A DNA stretch of 64,000 nt. It comes from Amycolatopsis orientalis DSM 43388 (GTDB taxonomy: Bacteria > Actinomycetota > Actinomycetes > Mycobacteriales > Pseudonocardiaceae). Both the position numbers and the translations under genes were made by a program. Shown one piece after another: positions 43,997 through 52,519 of this stretch. Each line of letters begins with the position of its first letter. Position 1 is the first letter of the stretch. The DNA is taken from assembly GCF_000411975.1 (NCBI RefSeq), contig NZ_ASXG01000148.1:62001-126000 (forward strand), written 5' to 3'. The notes under the pieces are model-generated. The model was not told the origin of the DNA and ran no database searches. It saw only the letters and a program-made list of their open reading frames with translations.

Positions 43997-44275
43997 GTGC
44001 AGCTGATTCCCTGCCCCTGGTGCGGTCCCCGCGAGGAGACCGAATTCCACTACGGCGGCCAAGCCCACGTCGCGTACCCGGAGGACTCGGCGGCGCTGTC
44101 GGACGAGGAGTGGGCGAAGTACGTCTTCTTCCGCGCCAACCCGAGCGGCCCGCTCGCCGAGCGCTGGACGCACAGCGCGGGCTGCCGCCGGTGGTTCAAC
44201 GCCGTCCGCGACACCCGCACCCACGAGCTCGCGGCGGTCTACCGCCTCGACGAACCCCGGCCGGTGATCCCATGA
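43997..44275 (+). CDS. soxD: sarcosine oxidase subunit delta
   Basis: A 92-residue zinc-binding subunit. Cys6 and Cys9 (LIPCPWCG) and His59 and Cys63 (WTHSAGCRRWF) stand at exactly the spacing reported for zinc ligands in characterised SoxD. GTG 43997 follows AGGAG. The stop overlaps the soxA ATG. It is a structural part of the heterotetramer. Confidence 0.95.
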   Translation: MQLIPCPWCGPREETEFHYGGQAHVAYPEDSAALSDEEWAKYVFFRANPSGPLAERWTHSAGCRRWFNAVRDTRTHELAAVYRLDEPRPVIP

Positions 44276-47061
44276 CCTTCCGCCTCCCCAGTGGCGGCCA
44301 CGTCGACCGCGACACCCTGCTCCAGTTCACCTTCGACGGCCAGCTGTTCACCGGGCACCCCGGCGACACGCTCGCGTCCGCCCTGCTGGCCCACGGCGTG
44401 CACCAGGTCGCCCGGAGCGTCAAGCTCGGCCGCCCGCGCGGCATCATGGCGGCCGGCGTCGAAGAGCCGAACGCGGTGGTGCAGCTGGAAAAGCCGTTCC
44501 CCGAGCCGATGCAGACCGCCACCACCGTCGAGCTGTACGACGGCCTGGTCGCGCGCAGCCTGTCCGGCCAGGGCCGATTGGCGACCGAACCGGACCCGGC
44601 CCGGTACGACGCGAAGCACCTGCACTGCGACGTGCTGGTGGTCGGCGCGGGTCCGGCCGGTCTGGTCGCCGCCCGGACCGCGGCCCGCGCGGGCGCCCGG
44701 GTGGTGCTGGTGGACGACCAGCCCGAGCCCGGCGGTTCGCTGCTCGGCTCGAACGAGTACGTCGACCTCAAGCCCGCCGTCGAATGGGCGCGCGCGATCG
44801 CCGACGAAGTCCGCGCGACCCCGGACGTGCACGTGCTAGACCGGACCACCGCGTTCGGCGCCTACGACGACGGGTTCGTTCTGGCCTTGCAGCACCGCAC
44901 GTCCGGTGCGGCCCGGCAGCGTGTGTGGCGGATCCGCGCGCGGCAGACCGTCCTCGCGACCGGTGCGCACGAACGCCCGATCGTGTTCCCGGACAACGAC
45001 CGCCCCGGCATTCTCCTGGCCGGTGCCGCGCGGACGTACTTGCACCGGTACGGAGTCCTGCCCGGCCGCCGAGCCGTGGTGTTCACGATGGACGATTCCG
45101 CCTACGCCACGGCGGTCGACCTCGCCGACGCCGGTGTGGAGATCCCGCTGGTGGTCGACGTCCGCCCGGCCGCCCCGGAAAACTGGGCCGCGGCTTGTGC
45201 GGAGCGGGGCATCGAAGTCCGCACCGGGGCCGCGGTGACCGCGACCGAAGGTGCCGAGCGCATCACCGGCGTGCGCGTCGCCGGGGAACTGATCCCGTGC
45301 GACACGCTGCTGGTCTCGGGCGGCTGGACTCCGGCGGTCCACCTGTTCAGCCAGCAGCGCGGTGCCCTGCGCTACGAGCCCGCGCTCGGTGCGTACCTGC
45401 CGGACGGCGACCTCCCGGCCGCCCGGGTGGCCGGCAGCGCGAACGGGACCCTGGACTTCGCCGGGTGCGTGCGAGAAGGCCGCGCCGCGGCGGGCAAAGC
45501 CCTTGCCGGAGCCGGCATCGAGGCGCCGGCGGAACTCCCGCTGCCGGTCTCCGACGCGCCGCCGCGCGAGCTGGCCCCCGCCGTCGAATGGCAGATCCCC
45601 GGAACCGGGTCCGAAGCGGACACCCGGTTCGTGGACCTCCAGCGCGACGCCACCGTCTCCGACGTCCTCCGGGCGACCGGCGCGGGCCTCGCCTCGCTGG
45701 AGCACGTCAAGCGCTACACCACCATCGGCACCGCGCACGACCAGGGCAAAACCTCGGGCATGCTCGCCGCCGGGATCACCGCCGAAGCCCTCGGCGTCGA
45801 CCTGGCGGACCGCCGCCCGACCACCTACCGCCCGCCGTACACGCCGGTTGCCTTCGCCGCGCTCGCTGGGCGCAACCGCGGCGAACTGCACGACCCGATC
45901 CGCGTCACCGCACTGCATTCCTGGCACGTCGAGCACGGCGCGGAGTTCGAGAACGTCGGCCAGTGGAAGCGCCCGTGGTACTACCCGCAGCCGGGGGAGG
46001 ACCTGCCCGCGGCGGTCCGGCGGGAGTGCGTCGCCGCCCGCACCGACGTGGCCATGATGGACGGTTCCACCCTGGGCAAGATCGACGTCCAGGGCCCGGA
46101 CGCCGCCGAGTTCCTGGATCTGCTCTACACCAACATGATGAGCACGCTCAAAGTCGGCCGGATCCGGTACGGCGTGATGTGCGGGGTCGACGGGATGGTG
46201 ATCGACGACGGCACCGTCATCCGCGTGGCCGAGGACCGCTTCCTGGTCACCACGACCACCGGCAACGCCGCGATGGTGCTCGACTGGATGGAGGAGTGGC
46301 TGCAGACCGAGTGGCCGCACCTGCGCGTGTTCGCCACCTCGGTCACCGAGCACTGGGCCACCGTCGCCCTCGTCGGCCCCCGTTCGCGCGAGGTGCTGGC
46401 CGGTCTCGCGCCCGAGCTCGACGTCAGCAACGACGCGTTCGGGTTCATGGCCTGGCGCGACGCCGAGGTCGCCGGGATCGCCGCGCGGGTGTGCCGGATC
46501 AGCTTCTCCGGCGAGCTGGCGTACGAGATCAACGTCCCGTCCTGGTACGGCCTGGCACTCTGGGAAGCCTTGGCCGCGCAGGGCATCACCCCGTACGGCA
46601 CCGAGACCATGCACGTTCTGCGCGCGGAGAAGGGCTACCCGATCATCGGCCAGGACACCGACGGCACGGTCACCCCGCACGACCTCGGCATGAGCTGGGC
46701 GGTGTCCAAGAAGAAGGCAGACTTCCTCGGCAAACGGTCCTTCTCCCGATCGGAGAACCTGCGCCCGGACCGCAAGCAGTTCGTCGGCTTGCTGCCGGTC
46801 GATCCGACCGTGCTGCTGCCGGAGGGCGCGCAGATCATCGAAACCGCGCACGTGCCGAAGCCGCCGGTCCGCATGCTCGGCCACGTCACCTCCAGTTACC
46901 CGAGCGCCGCGCTGGACCGCACGTTCGCGCTCGCCCTCGTCCGCTCCGGCCGGGAACGGATCGGGGAGACGCTGCATGTCGCGGACGGCGACCAGGTGGT
47001 GCCGGTGACGGTGACCGAATCCGTGCTCTACGACAAGGAGGGGACCCGACGTGACGGCTAA
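44272..47061 (+). CDS. soxA: sarcosine oxidase subunit alpha
   Basis: A 929-residue subunit. An N-terminal ferredoxin-like region (residues 15-100) precedes the NAD-binding domain starting VLVVGAGPAGLVAARTAARA at 121. A GcvT-like aminomethyltransferase domain (about 560-929) includes MMDGSTLGKIDVQGPDAAEF and FSGELAYEINVPSWYG. It takes the methyl carbon as 5,10-methylene-tetrahydrofolate. It overlaps soxD (ATGA) and soxG (11 bp). Length and domain order are normal, with no sign of truncation. Confidence 0.95.
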   Translation: MTFRLPSGGHVDRDTLLQFTFDGQLFTGHPGDTLASALLAHGVHQVARSVKLGRPRGIMAAGVEEPNAVVQLEKPFPEPMQTATTVELYDGLVARSLSGQGRLATEPDPARYDAKHLHCDVLVVGAGPAGLVAARTAARAGARVVLVDDQPEPGGSLLGSNEYVDLKPAVEWARAIADEVRATPDVHVLDRTTAFGAYDDGFVLALQHRTSGAARQRVWRIRARQTVLATGAHERPIVFPDNDRPGILLAGAARTYLHRYGVLPGRRAVVFTMDDSAYATAVDLADAGVEIPLVVDVRPAAPENWAAACAERGIEVRTGAAVTATEGAERITGVRVAGELIPCDTLLVSGGWTPAVHLFSQQRGALRYEPALGAYLPDGDLPAARVAGSANGTLDFAGCVREGRAAAGKALAGAGIEAPAELPLPVSDAPPRELAPAVEWQIPGTGSEADTRFVDLQRDATVSDVLRATGAGLASLEHVKRYTTIGTAHDQGKTSGMLAAGITAEALGVDLADRRPTTYRPPYTPVAFAALAGRNRGELHDPIRVTALHSWHVEHGAEFENVGQWKRPWYYPQPGEDLPAAVRRECVAARTDVAMMDGSTLGKIDVQGPDAAEFLDLLYTNMMSTLKVGRIRYGVMCGVDGMVIDDGTVIRVAEDRFLVTTTTGNAAMVLDWMEEWLQTEWPHLRVFATSVTEHWATVALVGPRSREVLAGLAPELDVSNDAFGFMAWRDAEVAGIAARVCRISFSGELAYEINVPSWYGLALWEALAAQGITPYGTETMHVLRAEKGYPIIGQDTDGTVTPHDLGMSWAVSKKKADFLGKRSFSRSENLRPDRKQFVGLLPVDPTVLLPEGAQIIETAHVPKPPVRMLGHVTSSYPSAALDRTFALALVRSGRERIGETLHVADGDQVVPVTVTESVLYDKEGTRRDG

Positions 47062-47602
47062 GATCCTGTCGCCGCTCGCGGAGCATGCGGGCCTGCTCGC
47101 TGGCTGCGCGCCCGCAGTGCTCGCCGAAGAACGCCCGTTCGTTTCGCAGCTCAACGTCCGCATCCGCGAGGGCCACGACGCCGCCGCCGCGGTGCTCGGC
47201 ACCGCGCTGCCGGACGTCTGCCGGTTCACCAGCGGCATCGGCGACGTCCTGTGGCTCGGCCCGGACGAGTACCTCGTGCTTGGCGCGCCCGATGGCACCG
47301 AAGCCGCGCTGCGGGAAGCCATCACGGTCGGCGCGGTGACCGACGTGTCCGCTCAGCGCACCACGGTGCAGCTGGCCGGACCGGCGGCCCGCGACGTCCT
47401 CGCACACGGCTGCGCGATCGACCTCCATCCGAAGGCCGCGCCGCCGGGCACCTGCGTCCAGACTTTGTATGCGCGCACCGGAATCGTCCTGCTGGTACGG
47501 GAAGCGAGCGAGTTCACCGTGCTCGTCCGCCAGTCGTTCGCCCCCTATTTCGCCGCCTGGCTCGCCGACGCGGCGCTGGAATACCGAGAGGAGGAGTCTT
47601 GA
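47051..47602 (+). CDS. soxG: sarcosine oxidase subunit gamma
   Basis: A 183-residue subunit with the GcvT-N-like pattern of SoxG: FVSQLNVRIREGHD, GDVLWLGPDEYLVLG, TDVSAQRTTVQLAGPAARDV and FTVLVRQSFAPYFAAWL. GTG 47051 lies inside the soxA end, nine bases after AAGGAGG. Its stop overlaps the TTG start of purU. It completes the four-subunit enzyme. Confidence 0.92.
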   Translation: MTAKILSPLAEHAGLLAGCAPAVLAEERPFVSQLNVRIREGHDAAAAVLGTALPDVCRFTSGIGDVLWLGPDEYLVLGAPDGTEAALREAITVGAVTDVSAQRTTVQLAGPAARDVLAHGCAIDLHPKAAPPGTCVQTLYARTGIVLLVREASEFTVLVRQSFAPYFAAWLADAALEYREEES

Positions 47603-48444
47603 CCCAGTTCACCTTGACCCTGCACTGCCCCGAGCGCTCCGGGATCGTGCACGCGGTGACGACATTCCTCGTCAGCAACGGCTGCGACATCGTCGAGCAC
47701 CAGCAGTTCGACGACGACGTGCACGGGGAACTGTTCCTGCGCACCGAATTCACCTGCGCCGGACCGGCCACAGTGGACGATCTCACCCGCGAGTTCGACC
47801 TCGTCGCGCGGGACTACGCCATGCGGTACCGGTTCTCCGACCGCACTCCGGACCGGCTGCTGGTGATGGTCTCCAAGGCCGGGCACTGCCTCAACGACCT
47901 CCTCTTCCGCTGGCGCGCGGGTGCGCTCGGCGCGGAAATCGCGCTCGTCGCGTCCAACCACGAGGACCTGCGCCCGATGGCCGAAGCCGCCGGGCTGCCG
48001 TTCGTGCACATCCCGGTCACGCCGGAGACCAAGCCCGAAGCCGAACAGCGGCTGCTGGACCTGGTGGCCGAGCACGACATCGACCTCGTGGTGCTGGCGC
48101 GCTACATGCAGGTCCTCTCCGACGAGCTGTGCCAGAAGCTGCAGGGCCGCGCGATCAACATCCACCACTCGTTCCTGCCCGGGTTCAAGGGCGCGAAACC
48201 GTACGCGCAGGCCTACGACCGAGGCGTGAAGTACGTCGGTGCGACCGCGCACTACGTGACTCCCGAACTCGACGAGGGCCCGATCATCGAACAAGAGGTG
48301 CAGCGGGTCGACCATTCGCACTCGCCGCGCGCGCTCGCGACCGTCGGCCGCGACGCCGAAGCCCTCGCGCTTTCCCGCGCGGTGCGCTGGCACTGCGAAC
48401 GGCGCGTCCTCCTCAATGGCAACCGGACCGTCGTCTTCCGCTGA
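47599..48444 (+). CDS. purU: formyltetrahydrofolate deformylase
   Basis: A 281-residue enzyme. An ACT domain (residues 1-80, LHCPERSGIVHAVTTFLVSN) precedes a formyltransferase-like domain with INIHHSFLPGFKGAKPY (Asn and His) and PELDEGPIIEQEV (Asp). It releases formate from 10-formyl-tetrahydrofolate and so recycles the carrier loaded by sarcosine and dimethylglycine oxidation. The start is TTG 47599, set by the overlap with the soxG stop and the GAGGAG just upstream. The unusual start codon may keep its level low. Confidence 0.93.
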   Translation: MTQFTLTLHCPERSGIVHAVTTFLVSNGCDIVEHQQFDDDVHGELFLRTEFTCAGPATVDDLTREFDLVARDYAMRYRFSDRTPDRLLVMVSKAGHCLNDLLFRWRAGALGAEIALVASNHEDLRPMAEAAGLPFVHIPVTPETKPEAEQRLLDLVAEHDIDLVVLARYMQVLSDELCQKLQGRAINIHHSFLPGFKGAKPYAQAYDRGVKYVGATAHYVTPELDEGPIIEQEVQRVDHSHSPRALATVGRDAEALALSRAVRWHCERRVLLNGNRTVVFR

Positions 48445-48463
48445 CCTATCCCAGGGAGTTCTC

Positions 48464-50887
48464 ATGACGCGTGTCGTGATCATCGGCGCCGGGATCGTGG
48501 GCGCGAACCTCGCCGACGAGCTGACCCTGCGCGGCTGGACCGACGTCACCGTGCTCGACCAGGGCCCGCTGCCGCTGACCGGCGGTTCGACGTCGCACGC
48601 GCCGGGACTGGTGTTCCAGACCAACCCGTCGAAGGCGATGACCGAGTTCGCCGGCTACACCGTCGCGAAGCTGCTCGACCTGGGCTGTTTCCACCAGGTC
48701 GGCGGCATGGAGGTGGCCAGCACCGCGGCGCGATGGGAGGACCTGAAGCGCAAGCACGGCTGGGCGACGTCGTGGGGGGTCGGCGCGTACCTGATCGACC
48801 CGGACGAATGCGTCCGCCGCTGGCCGTTGCTGGACGAGAAGCAGATCTTCGGCGCGCTGTACGTGCCGACCGACGGGCTCGCCGTCGCCTCTCGCGCGGT
48901 GGAGGAGCTGATCAAACGGGCTTCGTCGCGCGGCGCGCGGTTCGTCGGCTCGACCCGGGTGACCGGCATCGAGCAGGCGCACGGCCACGTCACCGGCGTC
49001 CGGACGGCGGACGAGGTGATTCCGGCCGACATCGTGGTGTCCTGCGCCGGTTTCTGGGGCCGGGAGATCGGCGAGATGGCCGGCCTGACCGTGCCGCTGC
49101 TTCCGCTGGCCCACCAGTACGCGAAGACCGGCCAGCTGCCCGAACTGGCCGGGGCCGACCCGGTGCGCCCGGCGCTGCCGATCCTGCGCCATCAGGACCA
49201 GGACCTCTACTTCCGCCAGCACGGCGACCGGCTCGGCATCGGCTCGTACGCGCACCGCCCGATGCCGGTGGACACCTTCGCCGAACCCGGCGAAGTCACC
49301 GCGTCCGCGATGCCGTCGATGCTGCCGTTCACCGAGGAGGATTTCGCGCCGTCGTGGGAGGAAAGCAAGCTCCTGCTGCCCGCGCTCGGCCAGACCAAGG
49401 CGGAGGAGGGGTTCAACGGCATCTTCTCCTTCACGCCGGACGGCGGCTCGCTCGTCGGCGAGTCCTCCGACGTGCGCGGATTCTGGATCGCCGAGGCCAT
49501 CTGGGTGACGCATTCCGCGGGCATCGCGAAGGCCGTCGCGGAGTCCATTGTGGACGGCCGCGCCGAAACCGACCTGCACGAACTGGACGTGCACCGGTTC
49601 GAGGACGTCCAGCTCGCTCCGGACTACATCCGCGAAACCGCGCAGCAGAACTTCGTGGAGATCTACGACGTGCTGCACCCGCTGCAGCCCCGGCTTTCGC
49701 CGCGCGACCTGCGGGTCAGCCCGTTCCACGCCCGGCAGCGGGAACTGGGCGCGGTGTTCCTGGAAGCCGGCGGCTGGGAGCGGCCGCACTGGTTCGAGGC
49801 CAACGCGTCCCTGCTGAAGGACCTGCCGCACGACTTCCTCCCGCCCGCGCGCGACGCCTGGGCCGGGCAGTTCCATTCGCCGATCGTGGCGGCCGAGGCC
49901 TGGCACACCCGAAACCGCGTGGCGATGTACGACATGACGCCGCTCAAGCGGGTCGAGGTCAGCGGCCCGGGTTCGCTCGAATTCCTGCAGGGGCTGACGA
50001 CGAACCAGCTGGCGAAGTCGGTCGGCTCGGTGACGTACACGCTGATGCTCGACGACGCGGGCGGCGTCCGCAGCGACATCACGGTGGCGCGGCTGGAACC
50101 GGAGCTGTTCCAGGTCGGCATCAACGGCAACATCGATTTCGCGTATCTGCGCAGCCGCGCTCCGGAAGGCGTCCGCGTCGTCGACACCACCGGCGGCACC
50201 TGCTGCATCGGCGTCTGGGGCCCCCTCGCCCGGGACCTGGTGCAACCGCTGTCGGGCGACGACCTTTCGCACACCGGGCTCAAGTACTTCCGCGGCCGCC
50301 GGGCCCGGATCGGCGGGGTGCCGGTGACGATCCTGCGACTGTCCTATGTGGGCGAGCTGGGCTGGGAGATCTACACTTCCGCGGACAACGGCCAGCGCCT
50401 GTGGGACGTGCTGTGGCGAGCCGGCCAGCCGCTCGGCGTGATCGCGGCCGGGCGCGGCGCGTTCAACAGCCTCCGGCTGGAGAAGGGCTACCGGCTGTGG
50501 GGCGCCGACATGACCACCGAGCACGATCCGTACGAGGCCGGGGTCGGGTTCGCGGTGCGCCCGGCGAAGGGCGAGTTCGTGGGCCGGGCGGCCATCGACG
50601 GCCGCAGCGAGGAGACCTCGGCGCGGCGGCTGCGCTGCCTCACCGTGGACGACGGCCGGACCGTCGTGCTCGGCAAGGAACCGGTGTTCGTCGACGGCGC
50701 CCCGGCGGGTTACGTCACGAGCGCGGCTTACGGCTACACCGTGGGTCGTCCCATCGCCTACGCCTGGCTGCCGGGCGCGGTCGAGATCGGCGACCAGGTG
50801 GAGATCGAGTACTTCGGACGGCGAGTCGCCGCGACAGTGGCCGCGGAACCGCTGGTCGACCCCGGGATGGAGCGCATCCGGCGCTGA
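48464..50887 (+). CDS. dimethylglycine oxidase/dehydrogenase-type enzyme
   Basis: An 807-residue two-domain enzyme. An N-terminal DAO-type FAD domain has VVIIGAGIVGANLADELTLR. GGSTSHAPGLV contains His45, matching the covalent FAD histidine of Arthrobacter dimethylglycine oxidase. A C-terminal GcvT-like folate domain (about 420-800) includes YDMTPLKRVEVSGPGSLEFL and SYVGELGWEIYTSADNG. It demethylates dimethylglycine to sarcosine and makes methylene-tetrahydrofolate. Oxidase versus dehydrogenase cannot be told. It follows purU by 19 bp. Confidence 0.88.
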   Translation: MTRVVIIGAGIVGANLADELTLRGWTDVTVLDQGPLPLTGGSTSHAPGLVFQTNPSKAMTEFAGYTVAKLLDLGCFHQVGGMEVASTAARWEDLKRKHGWATSWGVGAYLIDPDECVRRWPLLDEKQIFGALYVPTDGLAVASRAVEELIKRASSRGARFVGSTRVTGIEQAHGHVTGVRTADEVIPADIVVSCAGFWGREIGEMAGLTVPLLPLAHQYAKTGQLPELAGADPVRPALPILRHQDQDLYFRQHGDRLGIGSYAHRPMPVDTFAEPGEVTASAMPSMLPFTEEDFAPSWEESKLLLPALGQTKAEEGFNGIFSFTPDGGSLVGESSDVRGFWIAEAIWVTHSAGIAKAVAESIVDGRAETDLHELDVHRFEDVQLAPDYIRETAQQNFVEIYDVLHPLQPRLSPRDLRVSPFHARQRELGAVFLEAGGWERPHWFEANASLLKDLPHDFLPPARDAWAGQFHSPIVAAEAWHTRNRVAMYDMTPLKRVEVSGPGSLEFLQGLTTNQLAKSVGSVTYTLMLDDAGGVRSDITVARLEPELFQVGINGNIDFAYLRSRAPEGVRVVDTTGGTCCIGVWGPLARDLVQPLSGDDLSHTGLKYFRGRRARIGGVPVTILRLSYVGELGWEIYTSADNGQRLWDVLWRAGQPLGVIAAGRGAFNSLRLEKGYRLWGADMTTEHDPYEAGVGFAVRPAKGEFVGRAAIDGRSEETSARRLRCLTVDDGRTVVLGKEPVFVDGAPAGYVTSAAYGYTVGRPIAYAWLPGAVEIGDQVEIEYFGRRVAATVAAEPLVDPGMERIRR

Positions 50888-50901
50888 GAAGGAGAACCGT
50901 C

Positions 50902-51372
50902 GTGCGGGACCAGATCGTGAGCGACTTCCTGAACACCCTCGCGCGGCCCGCGGTCCCGGCTCCGGCCGGGGCCACGGTCGCGGCTCTCGCCCTTGCCCAA
51001 GCCGCGGCGCTGCTGAGCCGGGCGGCCGGCGGCGACGCCGAAGCGGACCGCCTGACGCGGCAGGCGTTGCGGCTGGCGGAGATCGACGCGCATGCCGTCA
51101 CGCACGACGTGCCCGACCGCGCCCAGCCCGCCGCGGACGTGGTCGCCGCGGCGGGGGAGGTGGTCCGGGTGGCCGAACGCTTGCTGTCCACTGTGGACTC
51201 CGCGGCGCTGGCGGACGTCTGCGCGGCGGCGGAAATGGCGGGTTCCTCGGCGCGGACGGCCGGCCTCGCGGTCGAAGCGCGAAACGGATTCGCGGCGGAC
51301 GCGGACGCGGTCTCCGAACGGGCGGCCCGGGTGACCGCGACGGTCCGTTCGGGCGTGCGCAGCGGGGGGTGA
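50902..51372 (+). CDS. short cyclodeaminase/cyclohydrolase-like (FTCD_C) protein
   Basis: A 156-residue all-helical protein beginning VRDQIVSDFLNTLARPAVPA, then PAGATVAALALAQAAALLS. It aligns with the FTCD_C/methenyl-THF cyclohydrolase (FchA) start 'FLdaLAspxPaPGGGSvAAl', with glycines replaced by Ala/Thr. Full-length FchA has about 200 residues, so it is short. GTG 50902 follows AAGGAGAACCGTC. In this operon a methenyl-THF cyclohydrolase would link methylene-THF to the PurU substrate. The altered motif leaves activity in doubt. Confidence 0.65.
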   Translation: MRDQIVSDFLNTLARPAVPAPAGATVAALALAQAAALLSRAAGGDAEADRLTRQALRLAEIDAHAVTHDVPDRAQPAADVVAAAGEVVRVAERLLSTVDSAALADVCAAAEMAGSSARTAGLAVEARNGFAADADAVSERAARVTATVRSGVRSGG

Positions 51373-51401
51373 ACGCGGCGGCGACCAGGGAGTGGCAAGA
51401 T

Positions 51402-51443
51402 CTGCGGTGTTCGCCAGGAGACCCGTCCCCGAGAACACCGCAG
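51402..51443 (+). promoter_or_regulatory. 11-bp hairpin directly before the aldo/keto reductase ribosome site
   Basis: CTGCGGTGTTC (51402-51412) pairs perfectly with GAACACCGCAG (51433-51443) across a 20-nt loop. The stem ends about 2 nt before the AGGA of the downstream gene, which starts at 51457. It could be an operator for a dimeric regulator or an RNA structure acting on translation. Confidence 0.55.
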
Positions 51444-51456
51444 TGAGGATCGCCGC

Positions 51457-52245
51457 ATGGCTGTGCCGCCCCTGCTCACGCTGAACAACTCGGTCACCAT
51501 CCCGCAGCTCGGACTCGGCCTGTACCAGGTCCGGCCCGACCAGGTCGCGAAGGTCGTCGCGACCGCGTTCGAGGCGGGGTACCGCAGCCTCGACACCGCC
51601 GCCATGTACGGCAACGAGGCCGAGGTCGGCGCGGCGGTGCGGGAGTCCGGACTGCCGCGCGAGGACGTCTTCGTCACCACGAAGGTGTGGAACACCGACC
51701 ACGGCTACGACAACACCCTGCGCGCGTTCGACCGCAGCGCCGAAGCGCTCGGCCTCGGCCCGGTCGACCTGTACCTGATCCATTGGCCGAAACCGGAGCT
51801 GGACCGCTACGTGGAGACCTGGCGGGCGCTCGAACGGCTGCTGAACGAGGGCCGCGTGCGGGCGATCGGCGTGTCCAACTTCGGCATCGACCACCTGCGC
51901 CGCCTGCTCGACGAGACCGACATCGTCCCGGTGGTCAACCAGGTGGAACTGCATCCGTGGCAGCAGCAGGCCCCGCTGCGCGCGTTCCACGCCGAGCACG
52001 GCATCGCGACCGAGGCGTGGAGCCCGCTGGCCCGCGGCAGGCACCTCAACGACCGGGTCGTCACGTCGCTGGCCGCGAAGTACGGGAAAACGCCCGCTCA
52101 GCTGGTCCTGCGCTGGCACCTGCAGCTGGGGATCATCGCGATCCCGAAATCGGCCACGCCGTCGCGGATCCGGGAGAACGCGGACGTGTTCGACTTCGAA
52201 CTCGCCGAGGACGACCTGCTGGCGCTGGCCGAACTCGACTCGTGA
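51457..52245 (+). CDS. aldo/keto reductase
   Basis: A 262-residue NADPH-dependent TIM-barrel reductase. The catalytic tetrad is Asp and Tyr in SLDTAAMYGNE, Lys in VTTKVWNTDHG and His in YLIHWPKPE. NADPH-site signatures GVSNFGIDHLRRLL and IAIPKSATPSRIRENA are present. It resembles actinobacterial 2,5-diketo-gluconate reductase-type enzymes. Its stop codon lies inside the first of a series of hairpin repeats. Confidence 0.93.
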   Translation: MAVPPLLTLNNSVTIPQLGLGLYQVRPDQVAKVVATAFEAGYRSLDTAAMYGNEAEVGAAVRESGLPREDVFVTTKVWNTDHGYDNTLRAFDRSAEALGLGPVDLYLIHWPKPELDRYVETWRALERLLNEGRVRAIGVSNFGIDHLRRLLDETDIVPVVNQVELHPWQQQAPLRAFHAEHGIATEAWSPLARGRHLNDRVVTSLAAKYGKTPAQLVLRWHLQLGIIAIPKSATPSRIRENADVFDFELAEDDLLALAELDS

Positions 52246-52382
52246 GTGTTGGCGCCGGTTCTAACCGGAATCGCCGCTCACGACACCCCAGCCGCTCCGG
52301 CCCGCGCTGACAGCGGCGCTGCGGCGGAGCTGTCAGCTCGTGAGTGTTAGTGCCGGTTAGAACCGGCGCCGCCGCTCACGAG
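52239..52382. repeat. three consecutive palindromic hairpins, outer two related
   Basis: Unit 1 (52239-52283) has outer arms TCGTGAG/CTCACGA and inner CCGGTT/AACCGG. Unit 2 (52306-52337) has GCTGACAGC/GCTGTCAGC. Unit 3 (52337-52382) has CTCGTGAG/CTCACGAG and inner GCCGGTT/AACCGGC. Units 1 and 3 share the run TCGTGAGTGTT and the same two-tier shape. This looks like a REP-type interspersed repeat. Unit 1 begins within the last codons of the aldo/keto reductase gene. Confidence 0.65.
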
Positions 52383-52469
52383 GCGGTCCGCTCGGCCGAG
52401 GCGTGGTCAGGCAGCCTGCCCGGCCCGGCTAGCGCGGTCGCGGGCAGCCGCACTGCCTCGGATACGCGA

Positions 52470-52500
52470 CACCGCCCCAGCCCGGGTGCGGGGCGGAGGC
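52470..52500. terminator. GC-rich hairpin, possible bidirectional terminator
   Basis: CCGCCCC (52472-52478) pairs with GGGGCGG (52490-52496) across an 11-nt loop, between the convergent aldo/keto reductase gene and the secreted protein gene. No T-run follows on either side, so intrinsic termination is only possible. Confidence 0.35.
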
Positions 52501-52519
52501 GGTGCCGGCGGGCCGGGGG

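Noticed and set aside
52239..52382. CRISPR array
   Set aside because: The repeated units are palindromic and of unequal spacing, with only two related copies and no cas genes.
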